Positions 9,608 through 16,712 of a stretch of DNA of 64,000 bases are shown piece by piece. Under the pieces are notes generated by a model. The model was given only the letters and a program-made list of their open reading frames with translations, made no database searches and had not been told where the DNA came from. Position 1 is the stretch's first letter; each line of letters opens with the position of its first letter. Origin of the DNA: a candidate division TM6 bacterium GW2011_GWF2_32_72 (GTDB taxonomy: Bacteria; Babelota; Babeliae; Babelales; GWF2-32-72); the NCBI GenBank assembly GCA_000989525.1, contig LBON01000003.1, positions 1-64,000 of the forward strand, written 5' to 3'. The translations under genes were made by a program, and so were the position numbers.

Positions 9608-9640
9608 AAGGGAGCTCGAAGAAATTCGAGCTCTCTATTT
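9608..9640 (+). terminator. Rho-independent terminator of barrel paralog 2
   Basis: Stem GGGAGCTCGAA (9610-9620), GAAA tetraloop, stem TTCGAGCTCTC (9625-9635), then a T-rich tail. It lies 47 bp after the stop codon. Confidence 0.85.
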
Positions 9641-9733
9641 TGCTTCGATACATTCTTCACCAAAGTTCAGAACACTCAGCATGAAATTTTAGACGGTATT
9701 TTTTATTTACTTCAATATACTAATAAACTCAAA

Positions 9734-10018
9734 CTATTTAAAAACTTTTTTTGAAAGCGATGACAACTTGTTCCATTCACCAGCGATTAACGCTTCTTTT
9801 TTTTGTCTAGTCCAACCTTTTATTTTTTGTTCAGCACAAAACGCATCATGCTTACACATAAATGATTGTAAAAACACAAGCGTAAAAGGTCTTTTATTCT
9901 TTGTATAAAATGACAAACCCGAAGCATGTTCTGCCAATCTTTTTTCAATATCAGAAGTAAATCCCGTATAATATTGGCCAAATCTACAGCACAAAATATA
10001 TAAATAAAATGTTTCCAA
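9734..10018 (-). CDS. Small GIY-YIG nuclease-domain protein (UPF0213/YhbQ-like)
   Basis: 94 aa made up of a single GIY-YIG domain: FYLYILCCRFGQYYTGFTSD carries the Tyr motif pair (YLYIL..., YYTG). It is followed by RLAEH, TKNKRPFTLVF, a catalytic-type Glu in AEQKIKGWTR and a C-terminal KK...LIAGEWNKL. This is the usual layout of short stand-alone GIY-YIG proteins. In the family these act as DNA nucleases or are uncharacterised; the length is normal. It lies alone between barrel paralog 2 and an inverted-repeat element, so it could be linked to repeat dynamics, but nothing in the sequence shows that. Confidence 0.85.
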   Translation of the reverse strand: METFYLYILCCRFGQYYTGFTSDIEKRLAEHASGLSFYTKNKRPFTLVFLQSFMCKHDAFCAEQKIKGWTRQKKEALIAGEWNKLSSLSKKVFK

Positions 10019-10070
10019 TTAACTTTATCCTCATAAAATTAAAACATATTCTTTAAAGGTTAAAGTTATT

Positions 10071-10492
10071 TTTTTATTTGTCTATCCTTCGATACAAATT
10101 TGCTCTGCAAATTCACTCAGGATGAAATCCGGAAGGATCTTTTTTTATTCGATACAAATTTGCTCTGCAAATTCACTCAGGATGAAATCCGGAAGGATCT
10201 TTTTTTATTCGATACAAATTTGCTCTGCAAATTCACTCAGGGTGAAATCCGAAAGGATCTTTTTTTATTCGATACAAATTTGCTCTGGATCAACTATAAT
10301 TTGGTGGCAACCAATAACATTATCTATCGCATAATCAATTCTAATAATGTTGCCTTAAATGTTGTATCACAACCCCTTTAAATATTACTACCAACCTTGT
10401 CAATATATTTATTCAGTATCAAAATCCTTCCGGATTTCATCCTGAGTGAATTTGCAAAGCAAATTTGTATCGAAGGATAGACAAATAAAAAT
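10071..10492. repeat. Inverted-repeat element with ~68-bp arms
   Basis: The left arm (10071-10138) and right arm (10425-10492) are reverse complements with about one mismatch. Both contain CCTTCGATACAAATTTGC and TTCACTCAGGATGAAATCC. The centre (10288-10424) has no recognisable gene. The arms share the core CGATACA...CACTC(A/G)GGATGA(A/G)ATC with the elements at 15895-16380, 55927-56341 and 61219-61586. The gap 10019-10579 holds only this element and the promoter region of the next gene. Confidence 0.8.
10089..10287 (+). repeat. 60-bp direct tandem repeat, 3.3 copies
   Basis: Units start at 10089, 10149 and 10209, with a partial unit at 10269-10287. The units are near-identical: the third differs at two positions. 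Each unit is the left-arm sequence of the surrounding inverted-repeat element, so the arm itself was amplified in tandem. There are no spacers, so it is not CRISPR. Confidence 0.9.
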
Positions 10493-10579
10493 TGAATATG
10501 CTAGTGTCAAAATATGATATAAAAATTCAAACACCAAACTTCAAACAACAATCAAAAAAAATAAAAAAAGGAAACTTTT

Positions 10580-12454
10580 ATGAAACCAAATCTAAAAAAA
10601 ATCCTCATTCTCTGTACACTTTCCACAACTTTATTAACACAAACAAAAACAGAAGATTCAACTACAACAACAGGCGGTTACAGCTTTTTTACAATCCGTT
10701 CTCAAGGTAGAAATTCAGCAAAAAGACTTGTTGGCTGGCAAGATTTGATTCATAAATACGAAAACAAACAAGAAAAAAATATTTACGAAAGTTTAAATAT
10801 ATCTGTTGAATACAATCGATCATTCCACTCAAAAAAAATTGCTGAATATTTATTCAATACAGACACCTTACAATTTATCGGTTCCTTATCTCCTAAATTC
10901 AGAAATGATGGAACACAAATTATGGCCGACTATTTTGGACTACCATACGACTACGAAGGTGTTTTACATATCAAGCCAAAAATTTACGGCTGGGTAATGG
11001 ATATTAGCTGGTTTGTAGGCTTTGATAAATGGCTAAAGGGATCTTTCTTAAAAATTTATGCACCAATTGCCTACACAAACTGGAATTTAAATTTTGATGA
11101 AGAACGCTGTGAAAGAGGATCAATTGTATTTCCAAATGGTTACATGAGCAGAAACAGTTCAAGTTGTGACTCAAAAGATTTAACAGCCTGTTTTATTACG
11201 CAAGCATTTAAAGGTTTTACTTTTGGCGATATGAAATCATGCTGGAAATACGGCATGGTAGATGGAGCTCAATCCAAAACAAAACTTGCTGATCTGCGCG
11301 CAGAACTTGGTTGGAACTACGTAAAAGAAAAGGCCAGTCTAGGATTTGCAATTGTTGGCGCAGCTCCAACAGGAAATAAACCCAATGGAGAATATTTATT
11401 CGAACCAATTTCTGGCAACGGATCTCACTGGGAACTTGGTGGTGCATTCAATGCCCACTTTAAATTTGGAGAACGAGATGATGCAAATCAAAGTTTTGGA
11501 ATTTACATCGATGGTAACATCACCCATCTATTTAAATCAAAACAAACACGATCACTTGGTCTAACCGTCACCCCTTGCTGCCCACTAAGCTGCAACCCTA
11601 ATCCTTGTTGCCCTTCTTCAAAACCATGCGTGCAAACATGTTCACCAATCTGTACAGCAACATGCTTAAATTTAACTGCAATGAATAGATATATGCTGCT
11701 CAAAGAATTTGCTCCAAACACTTTAAAAACAAACAACCAATATACCGGAAACATTATAAATGCCATTAACGTTTTAACTTGGAACAATAACGTAACTGTA
11801 CGTGTAAATGTATCCGCAGATATTTCTGCAAAAATTGCTTTCAACCGTGGTAATTTTGAAATGGATTTAGGTTATAATTTTTATGGTCAAAGCAAAGAAA
11901 AAGTAAAAATAACAGGCTGCCCACCATGTGGTAATAAATATGGATTAAAAGGTAATACGGGGGTTGCATTAAGTATATTTAAACTCAATCTAGAAACAAT
12001 GATTGTTACTGATACTGGTACTGCACGACTAGACACAACACACAGTAATGCAACAATCGGATATAATGGTTCTTTAGATAGTGCCGCTATTTTTACTCAA
12101 GAACAAATAAAAGATACTGTTTCAGGTAGAGATCCAAGATTTTGTAACAACACAACATACAGTGAGACAATAAATGTTGTTGCCCAATGGGATGATCTTG
12201 ATGGGACACTCCTTACATCAGCAAACTTCTTTACAACAAATAACAAACAAGTTCTTGGAATTTCTGGTGATATTGCACCAGCTTCTGCGCCCTCTATAAT
12301 AACAAACAAAATATTTACTCATGCAAACTACTGCTGGAAAGATATTGAAAAATGGAGACCATTTGTTGGCGTTGGTGGCGAAGTTGAATTTGGCACAAAA
12401 AAAGCTGCATTAAATCAATGGGGTATTTGGATTAAAGGTGGTATTAACTTTTAA
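10580..12454 (+). CDS. Outer-membrane beta-barrel paralog 3 (most Cys-rich loop)
   Basis: 624 aa. SD AAAGGAAA precedes ATG by six bases. The signal peptide (MKPNLKKILILCTLSTTLLT) is followed by the signature TIRSQGRNSAKRLVGWQ. All family blocks are present (ADYFGLP, APTGNKPNGEYLFEP, SGNGSHWELGG, NRYMLLKEF, LGYNFYGQ, SNATIGY), ending in LNQWGIWIKGGINF. The variable loop (about 11570-11665) carries nine Cys in Pro-spaced pairs (TPCCPLSC, PNPCCP, KPCVQTC, PICTATC). It is closest to paralog 2 over most of its length but has AT-ending codons and a short leader, so it is probably less expressed. No clear hairpin terminator follows; AT-rich repeat sequence starts within 40 bp. Confidence 0.87.
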   Translation: MKPNLKKILILCTLSTTLLTQTKTEDSTTTTGGYSFFTIRSQGRNSAKRLVGWQDLIHKYENKQEKNIYESLNISVEYNRSFHSKKIAEYLFNTDTLQFIGSLSPKFRNDGTQIMADYFGLPYDYEGVLHIKPKIYGWVMDISWFVGFDKWLKGSFLKIYAPIAYTNWNLNFDEERCERGSIVFPNGYMSRNSSSCDSKDLTACFITQAFKGFTFGDMKSCWKYGMVDGAQSKTKLADLRAELGWNYVKEKASLGFAIVGAAPTGNKPNGEYLFEPISGNGSHWELGGAFNAHFKFGERDDANQSFGIYIDGNITHLFKSKQTRSLGLTVTPCCPLSCNPNPCCPSSKPCVQTCSPICTATCLNLTAMNRYMLLKEFAPNTLKTNNQYTGNIINAINVLTWNNNVTVRVNVSADISAKIAFNRGNFEMDLGYNFYGQSKEKVKITGCPPCGNKYGLKGNTGVALSIFKLNLETMIVTDTGTARLDTTHSNATIGYNGSLDSAAIFTQEQIKDTVSGRDPRFCNNTTYSETINVVAQWDDLDGTLLTSANFFTTNNKQVLGISGDIAPASAPSIITNKIFTHANYCWKDIEKWRPFVGVGGEVEFGTKKAALNQWGIWIKGGINF

Positions 12455-12489
12455 TTATTTTATTTAATTAAATTGATTTTCGATTTTTA

Positions 12490-12650
12490 ATTATTTAATT
12501 ATTAATCATTTTAAAATTTGTACATTTATTTTTATATGATTTGCAGAAGTATATAAAAATAAAAATATTAAAAGAATAGATTTCATCCTGAGCTTGTCGA
12601 AGGATTGAGTCATTATTTATTAATTATTTTTAGTCTTATTAAAATTTGTA
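12490..12650 (-). repeat. AT-rich flanking module (reverse orientation)
   Basis: TTAAAATTTGTA occurs at 12511-12522 and 12639-12650, with the CATCCTGAGCTTGTCGAAGG segment at 12574-12607 between them. Nearly identical to 5985-6150. Confidence 0.75.
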
Positions 12651-12669
12651 AGTTTACTTTTTATCTTTT

Positions 12670-13058
12670 GCAAAGGGTGTTCTTGCAAACACCCTCTGCA
12701 CTCCTGTGCACCAAGGGCAAGCCCTTTGGAAACCCTGACTCTCGATGCCCAACGTAACAACTCGCTAAAATATTTACGATCACGTTGAATTTAGAGCCAA
12801 GGGCTCGTACCCCGTTGGTCAGCGATAGTCGCTTAAGATGTTTCAATTTTTTGTCATGTGTAAATGATTGTTTATTAACAAGCCTTACCGGCTTAAACGC
12901 CGATATTAACTTTTAAGTGACAAGATATTGAAAGGTCCTTATCAGGAATCTCGGACGGCGAGAAGCAAGCGTAGCTTGCGCGACCGCCGGTAGCCCGTTT
13001 AAGGGCTTGCCCTTAAATTTGGGGGGAGTTAGGGGGTGTTCAAAACAACACCCCCTGC
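12670..13058 (-). repeat. Structured non-coding repeat core, copy C (inverted)
   Basis: Reverse complement of cores A and B. It starts with a GGGTGTT-CTTGC-AACACCC type hairpin (12676-12695) and ends with AGGGGGTGTT...AACACCCCCT (13031-13056). The paired segments CCCAACGTAACAACTCGC and GGGCTCGTACCCCGTTGG are kept. No ORF is conserved with the other copies. Confidence 0.8.
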
Positions 13059-13210
13059 AAATCATGAACCGTAAACTTACAAATTTTAATAAAATAAAAA
13101 ATAAATTAAAATTAACTAACCAAATAAAAAATTAAATAAGAACAACACCCCCTGCAAAACATAAAAAAATAAACCTACAAATTTTAAAATGATTAATAAT
13201 TAAATAATTA
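13059..13210 (+). repeat. AT-rich flanking module after core C
   Basis: TACAAATTTTAA occurs at 13078-13089 and 13176-13187, with a fragment of the core end (AACACCCCCTGC) at 13144-13155. The rest of the gap to 13558 is AT-rich with no gene other than the leader of the next barrel. Confidence 0.7.
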
Positions 13211-13366
13211 AATAATTAATAATCGAAAATCAAAAATCAAAAATCAAACCAATTTAATTAAATAAAATTTAAGCATTTTAACCAAAAATTAAAAAGAAAA
13301 ACCACCTTCTAATCCACAAAGACAAAGCAAACAAACCTGAAAACCCAATATTAGTCAGCAAAACAG

Positions 13367-13395
13367 TTGACTTACAAAAGCAAATTTATTATCGT
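13367..13395 (+). promoter_or_regulatory. Candidate promoter of barrel paralog 4
   Basis: TTGACT (13367-13372), a 17-bp spacer and TATCGT (13390-13395). The -35 is good and the -10 is weak. It would give a ~160-nt leader. Confidence 0.35.
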
Positions 13396-13474
13396 CTCAA
13401 TTATGTTATCAGATCGTAATTTTGATCACTTATCTTAGTCAATTCATCGAAAATTAAGCAGCAATTTCTTACCG

Positions 13475-13553
13475 AAAGGAGGTAGAAAAAATTAAAAAAA
13501 GCTGCCAAATTCAAAAATTTGTTACGTCGTTTTTTCATACCTAAAAGAAGGAG
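13475..13553 (+). promoter_or_regulatory. Leader of barrel paralog 4 with a perfect but displaced Shine-Dalgarno
   Basis: AAAGGAGGT at 13475-13483 fully matches the 16S anti-SD but lies 75 nt before the gene. The gene's own SD is GAAGGAG at 13547-13553. Seven bases after the upstream SD, a frame beginning with ATT (13491-13544) could encode a 17-residue peptide, ending just before the gene's SD. It could be a leader peptide or a ribosome standby site; the sequence alone cannot decide. Confidence 0.4.
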
Positions 13554-13558
13554 TAAGC

Positions 13559-15397
13559 ATGAACAAAATGCTTAAGTTTTCTAGTTTAGCGGTTCTGCTA
13601 AGTCTAGCTGTTGAAGCGGCCGCAAGCTGCAATTTAAACCCTGTTTGCTGCATAGACTCTGTTGCTATGGGCAAATCTGTGTTCAGCCCACGTTCACAAA
13701 CACAAAATGTTGCAAGAAGATTGGTTGGCTGGCAAAGCATGATTCATAAAGCTGATCAAGAAAAATTTTATGGATCATTCAATTTAGCAGCTGAATATTC
13801 AAGATCATTCAGATCTAAAAAAATTGCTGAATATCTATTTGGCACAGACAGATTAACATTCATGGGTTCACAAAGCCCTAACTTCCAAGCCGGCAAACAT
13901 TTAATTGCAGATCATTTTGGATTATCTCACCTATTTGAAGGCGCTGTAGAATTTGCACCTAAAATAACAAATGTTATGGGCGACTTCAGCTTATTCATAG
14001 GCTTAGATAAATGGAGCAAAGGCTGGTACCTAAAGTTTAATGCACCTCTAGTTTATTCAAAATGGAGCCTAGGCATGTCAGAATGCTGCGGAGACTTAAA
14101 AGAAACTGCAAACGATAACGGTCTATTCTTCCCAATTGGTTACATGACAGGTGACTTAAAAAATGATGCAATTCCTTTCGCCCCAATTGATACAGCACTT
14201 TCTAGCATTACAACAGCACTTAGCGGTTGTGGAGATGTTGTTAAGTTTAAACACGGTAAATTTATTGATTCAAAATCAATATTCAGATTAGCAGAAATTC
14301 GCGGCGAATTAGGTTGGAACTTTCTATTAAACGAAAATTATAACTTGGGCCTTGGCGTTATGCTTTCTGCACCTACAGGAAACAAGAGAACAGGTAAATA
14401 TATTTTTGAACCAGTTGCTGGTAATGGTAAACACTGGGAAATTGGCGCAACAGCTAACGGTTATTTGAAACTTTGGGAATCTTCAAAAAATATGGATAGA
14501 ACATTATCTTTATTCTTTGATGGAAACGTAAGTCACCTATTTTACAACAAAGAAACTCGAGCTCTAGGTTTAGATACAGTAACACCATGCAATGGTGGAT
14601 GTGACATGAAAAGTTGCCTAAAAGGTATGAACCGATACATGTTACTCAAGAGCTTTAGTCTTAACAACAATTTAGCCACACCTGTTTATCAATATACAGG
14701 TGTAAAAAATGCAATTGACTTTGTATCTCAAGAAGATAATGTCAATGTTAGTGTTGATGTAGCCGCCGATGTAGCAGCAAAACTTGCTTACTCAAATGGC
14801 GGACTCCAAATCGATCTAGGTTATAACTTCTGGTGCAGATCAAAAGAAAATGTAATCAACCTAACAAAAGAAAATTGCGATACTGAATACGGTCTAAAAG
14901 GCACTGGCGGCGTAGCAATTCAAGTTAAAAATGAAGTTGAAAATGAAGAAGAAGAACTTGTACCATCTTCAATCATTAATGGCACCAGTCGCTTAGATTC
15001 GACTTACAGCAATGCAACAATTGCTTGTCCAGGTTCATTAGATAATCCAAAAGTTTATGGTACAACTCTTAAAGATCCAAACCCAACAACATTAACCGGC
15101 GACATCACAGGCTACACATCTTGGGATCAAACAACTGCTGTTGGTCTTATGACAGCAGAAGTTGATAGCGTAACCCCAGTATTTATAGATGTTACAAACC
15201 TAGATACATCAATTGCAACATCACCTTCAGCAATGTCACACAAAATATTTACACACATAAACTTCAACTGGAACAAAGTTGAACACACCCCTTACTTGGG
15301 TGCTGGTCTAGAATTTGAATTCGATCACAGAGCAAGATCTTCAAGAAGTTCCATAAATCAATGGGGCTTCTGGATCAAAGGTGGATTTAACTTCTAA
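13559..15397 (+). CDS. Outer-membrane beta-barrel paralog 4, probably abundant
   Basis: 612 aa with a signal peptide (MNKMLKFSSLAVLLSLAVEA, cleavage near AAAS) and Cys directly after it (SCNLNPVCC). The signature is altered: SPRSQTQNVARRLVGWQ in place of KIRSQGRN. Family motifs kept: ADHFGLS, APTGNKRTGKYIFEPVAGNG, NRYMLLKSF, LGYNFWCR and SNATIAC; the C-terminal strand is INQWGFWIKGGFNF. The variable loop (about 14578-14622) has three Cys (TPCNGGC, KSC). It is the most diverged of the four. SD GAAGGAG precedes ATG, with a second perfect SD further upstream. A strong terminator follows. Probably a structural porin-like surface protein; function not shown. Confidence 0.87.
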   Translation: MNKMLKFSSLAVLLSLAVEAAASCNLNPVCCIDSVAMGKSVFSPRSQTQNVARRLVGWQSMIHKADQEKFYGSFNLAAEYSRSFRSKKIAEYLFGTDRLTFMGSQSPNFQAGKHLIADHFGLSHLFEGAVEFAPKITNVMGDFSLFIGLDKWSKGWYLKFNAPLVYSKWSLGMSECCGDLKETANDNGLFFPIGYMTGDLKNDAIPFAPIDTALSSITTALSGCGDVVKFKHGKFIDSKSIFRLAEIRGELGWNFLLNENYNLGLGVMLSAPTGNKRTGKYIFEPVAGNGKHWEIGATANGYLKLWESSKNMDRTLSLFFDGNVSHLFYNKETRALGLDTVTPCNGGCDMKSCLKGMNRYMLLKSFSLNNNLATPVYQYTGVKNAIDFVSQEDNVNVSVDVAADVAAKLAYSNGGLQIDLGYNFWCRSKENVINLTKENCDTEYGLKGTGGVAIQVKNEVENEEEELVPSSIINGTSRLDSTYSNATIACPGSLDNPKVYGTTLKDPNPTTLTGDITGYTSWDQTTAVGLMTAEVDSVTPVFIDVTNLDTSIATSPSAMSHKIFTHINFNWNKVEHTPYLGAGLEFEFDHRARSSRSSINQWGFWIKGGFNF

Positions 15398-15442
15398 TCC
15401 TTCTATTCAAAAAAGATTACAATTTTCATTCTGTGAATTTTG

Positions 15443-15478
15443 TAAAAAAAAGACCTCGGTTTATCCGGGGTCTTTTTT
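15443..15478 (+). terminator. Rho-independent terminator of barrel paralog 4
   Basis: Stem AAAAGACCTCGG, short loop, CCGGGGTCTTTT with one G-U pair, followed by T's; 46 bp after the stop codon. Confidence 0.88.
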
Positions 15479-15575
15479 ATTTAGATCTTGTATGAAAATT
15501 ATTTAAAAGTTTGTTGTCTTTAAAATTTATTTTTTTTGTTTTCTTAAAATTTGTAATTTTTCTTTTGAATGTTTT

Positions 15576-15832
15576 GCAAAGGATGTTCTTGCAAACATCC
15601 TCTGCACTCCCCATGCTTCGCCAAGGCTTCGCAGGGCTATCGCCGTGCACCAAAGGGCTAGCCCTTGTGGAATCCTAGAAAACCGATTCCCAACGTAACA
15701 ACTCGCCCACATAAATGCTAAGCAATTTCTATAAAAATATTTAAAACTACTTCCAAATCATAATTTAAAGGGCTCGTTCCCCGTCGCTCAGCGTTTTTCA
15801 TTAAGGATGTTTCAATTTTTAGCTTCTGTGTA
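15576..15832 (-). repeat. Structured non-coding repeat core, copy D (shorter, diverged)
   Basis: Begins with a GCAAAGGATGTT...AACATCC hairpin like core C. It retains CCCAACGTAACAACTCGCCC and GGGCTCGTTCCCCGT, and the AAGGATGTTTCAATTTTT block. The outer third found in copies A-C is missing, and an extra GC-rich stretch (15608-15650) is present. The 12-mer TTAAAATTTGTA lies just outside at 15544-15555. Confidence 0.65.
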
Positions 15833-15894
15833 AGCATTCAGTTGAGTTTAATTTGCTACACAAATTTACAAGGACAAGACGCTCTTAATTTAAG

Positions 15895-16380
15895 AGCTTA
15901 TACAAAAATTCAAAATCGATGTTTTATAGCGACCGTCACTAAGTTATATACAACTGTAGATTCTTAGTACCAACCAAATAACATTCTGAATATTGTGAAC
16001 TGTATGCCACCCATAGATCTCATCCCGAGTGTTTTTGGCGCTAGACAAAAATGTATCGAGGGATTTCGGATTAAAATGTTTCATGGCGCCGCCAAAAGTC
16101 TGAATATTGTGAACTGTATGCCACCCTACGATCTCGTCCCGAGTGTTTTTGGCGCTAAACAAAAATGTATCGAGGGATTTCGGATTAAAATGTTTCATGG
16201 TGCTGCCAAAAGTTGGTGTAGTAAGAATCTTTAAATCTTTTTAAATATGTTATTGTAGTTTTTATCTAGAAGTAAAGATTGAATTTTTCGACCCCTCGAT
16301 ACATTTTTGTCTAAAGCCAAAAACACTCGGGATGAGATCTATGGGTGCGCACCGCTTAGCGATGGTTGCTATATAAGTTC
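15895..16380. mobile_element. Non-coding element with AGCTTATAC-type terminal inverted repeats
   Basis: The left end AGCTTATAC (15895-15903) and right end ATATAAGTTC (16371-16380) are inverted. Just inside them ATAGCGACCGTCACTAAG (left) and the complement of CTTAGCGATGGTTGCTAT (right) also pair. The 10-mer TTAATTTAAG flanks both ends directly (15885-15894 and 16381-16390) and could be a target duplication, although it is nearly palindromic. Inside are a 114-bp tandem duplication and an inverted arm (16291-16346) matching 16009-16066. No transposase is encoded. The same terminal motif bounds 55927-56341 and 61219-61586. The gap 15398-16455 holds only this element, core D and terminators. Confidence 0.6.
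15985..16212 (+). repeat. 114-bp tandem duplication inside the element
   Basis: Units are 15985-16098 and 16099-16212, differing at a few positions. Each contains CACTCGGGATGAGATC-type sequence in complement and ATGTATCGAGGGATTTC. Confidence 0.9.
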
Positions 16381-16393
16381 TTAATTTAAGCAC

Positions 16394-16425
16394 AAAAAAA
16401 ACAGGTGAGTTTCAAAACCCACCTG
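16394..16425 (-). terminator. Terminator of the acpP operon
   Basis: On the minus strand: stem CAGGTGGGTTT, short loop, AAACTCACCTG, then eight T's. It sits 31 bp beyond the acpP stop. Confidence 0.8.
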
Positions 16426-16455
16426 CAAACATTTACGTTTCCACCCTAATATTTT

Positions 16456-16707
16456 TTATTTCGTTCTTCTTTCATGCACGTAATCTAAGGCCTCTTTGAA
16501 TACCTTAATTTTATCAGCATCTTCATCGCTAATTTCTATCCCAAAAACTTCTTCCATCTTCATGATCATTTCAACCATGTCAAGAGAATCGGCCCCGAGA
16601 CTTTCAAATGTAGAAGTATCCTGAACAGAATCCTTATCCACCCCTAACATATCAACGGCAATAACAACCATTTTTTCTCTTGTATCATTCTTATCAAAGT
16701 TAGCCAT
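16456..16707 (-). CDS. acpP: Acyl carrier protein
   Basis: 83 aa, acidic. The phosphopantetheine site is LGADSLDMVEM, with the modified Ser at residue 41, in the family's normal sequence context (TFESLGADSLD). It carries growing acyl chains during fatty-acid synthesis in the cytoplasm. It is the last gene of a minus-strand operon with fabD (5-bp gap), gltX and a TPR protein. Length is normal; the C-terminal tail (YVHERRTK) is more basic than usual. Confidence 0.97.
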   Translation of the reverse strand: MANFDKNDTREKMVVIAVDMLGVDKDSVQDTSTFESLGADSLDMVEMIMKMEEVFGIEISDEDADKIKVFKEALDYVHERRTK

Positions 16708-16712
16708 TAAAT

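Noticed and set aside
10089-10287. CRISPR-like direct repeats
   Set aside because: The repeats are contiguous with no unique spacers and no cas genes are nearby.
10100-10381. ORF with 20-residue repeats (LLCKFTQDEIRKDLFLFDTN)
   Set aside because: It is a translation of the 60-bp tandem repeat, whose period is a multiple of three; a second frame is open across the same repeat. No SD or signal, and the sequence is the arm of an inverted-repeat element.
15944-16234. Overlapping ORFs on both strands across the 114-bp duplication
   Set aside because: Both are by-products of a repeat with period divisible by three inside a non-coding inverted-repeat element; no SD.
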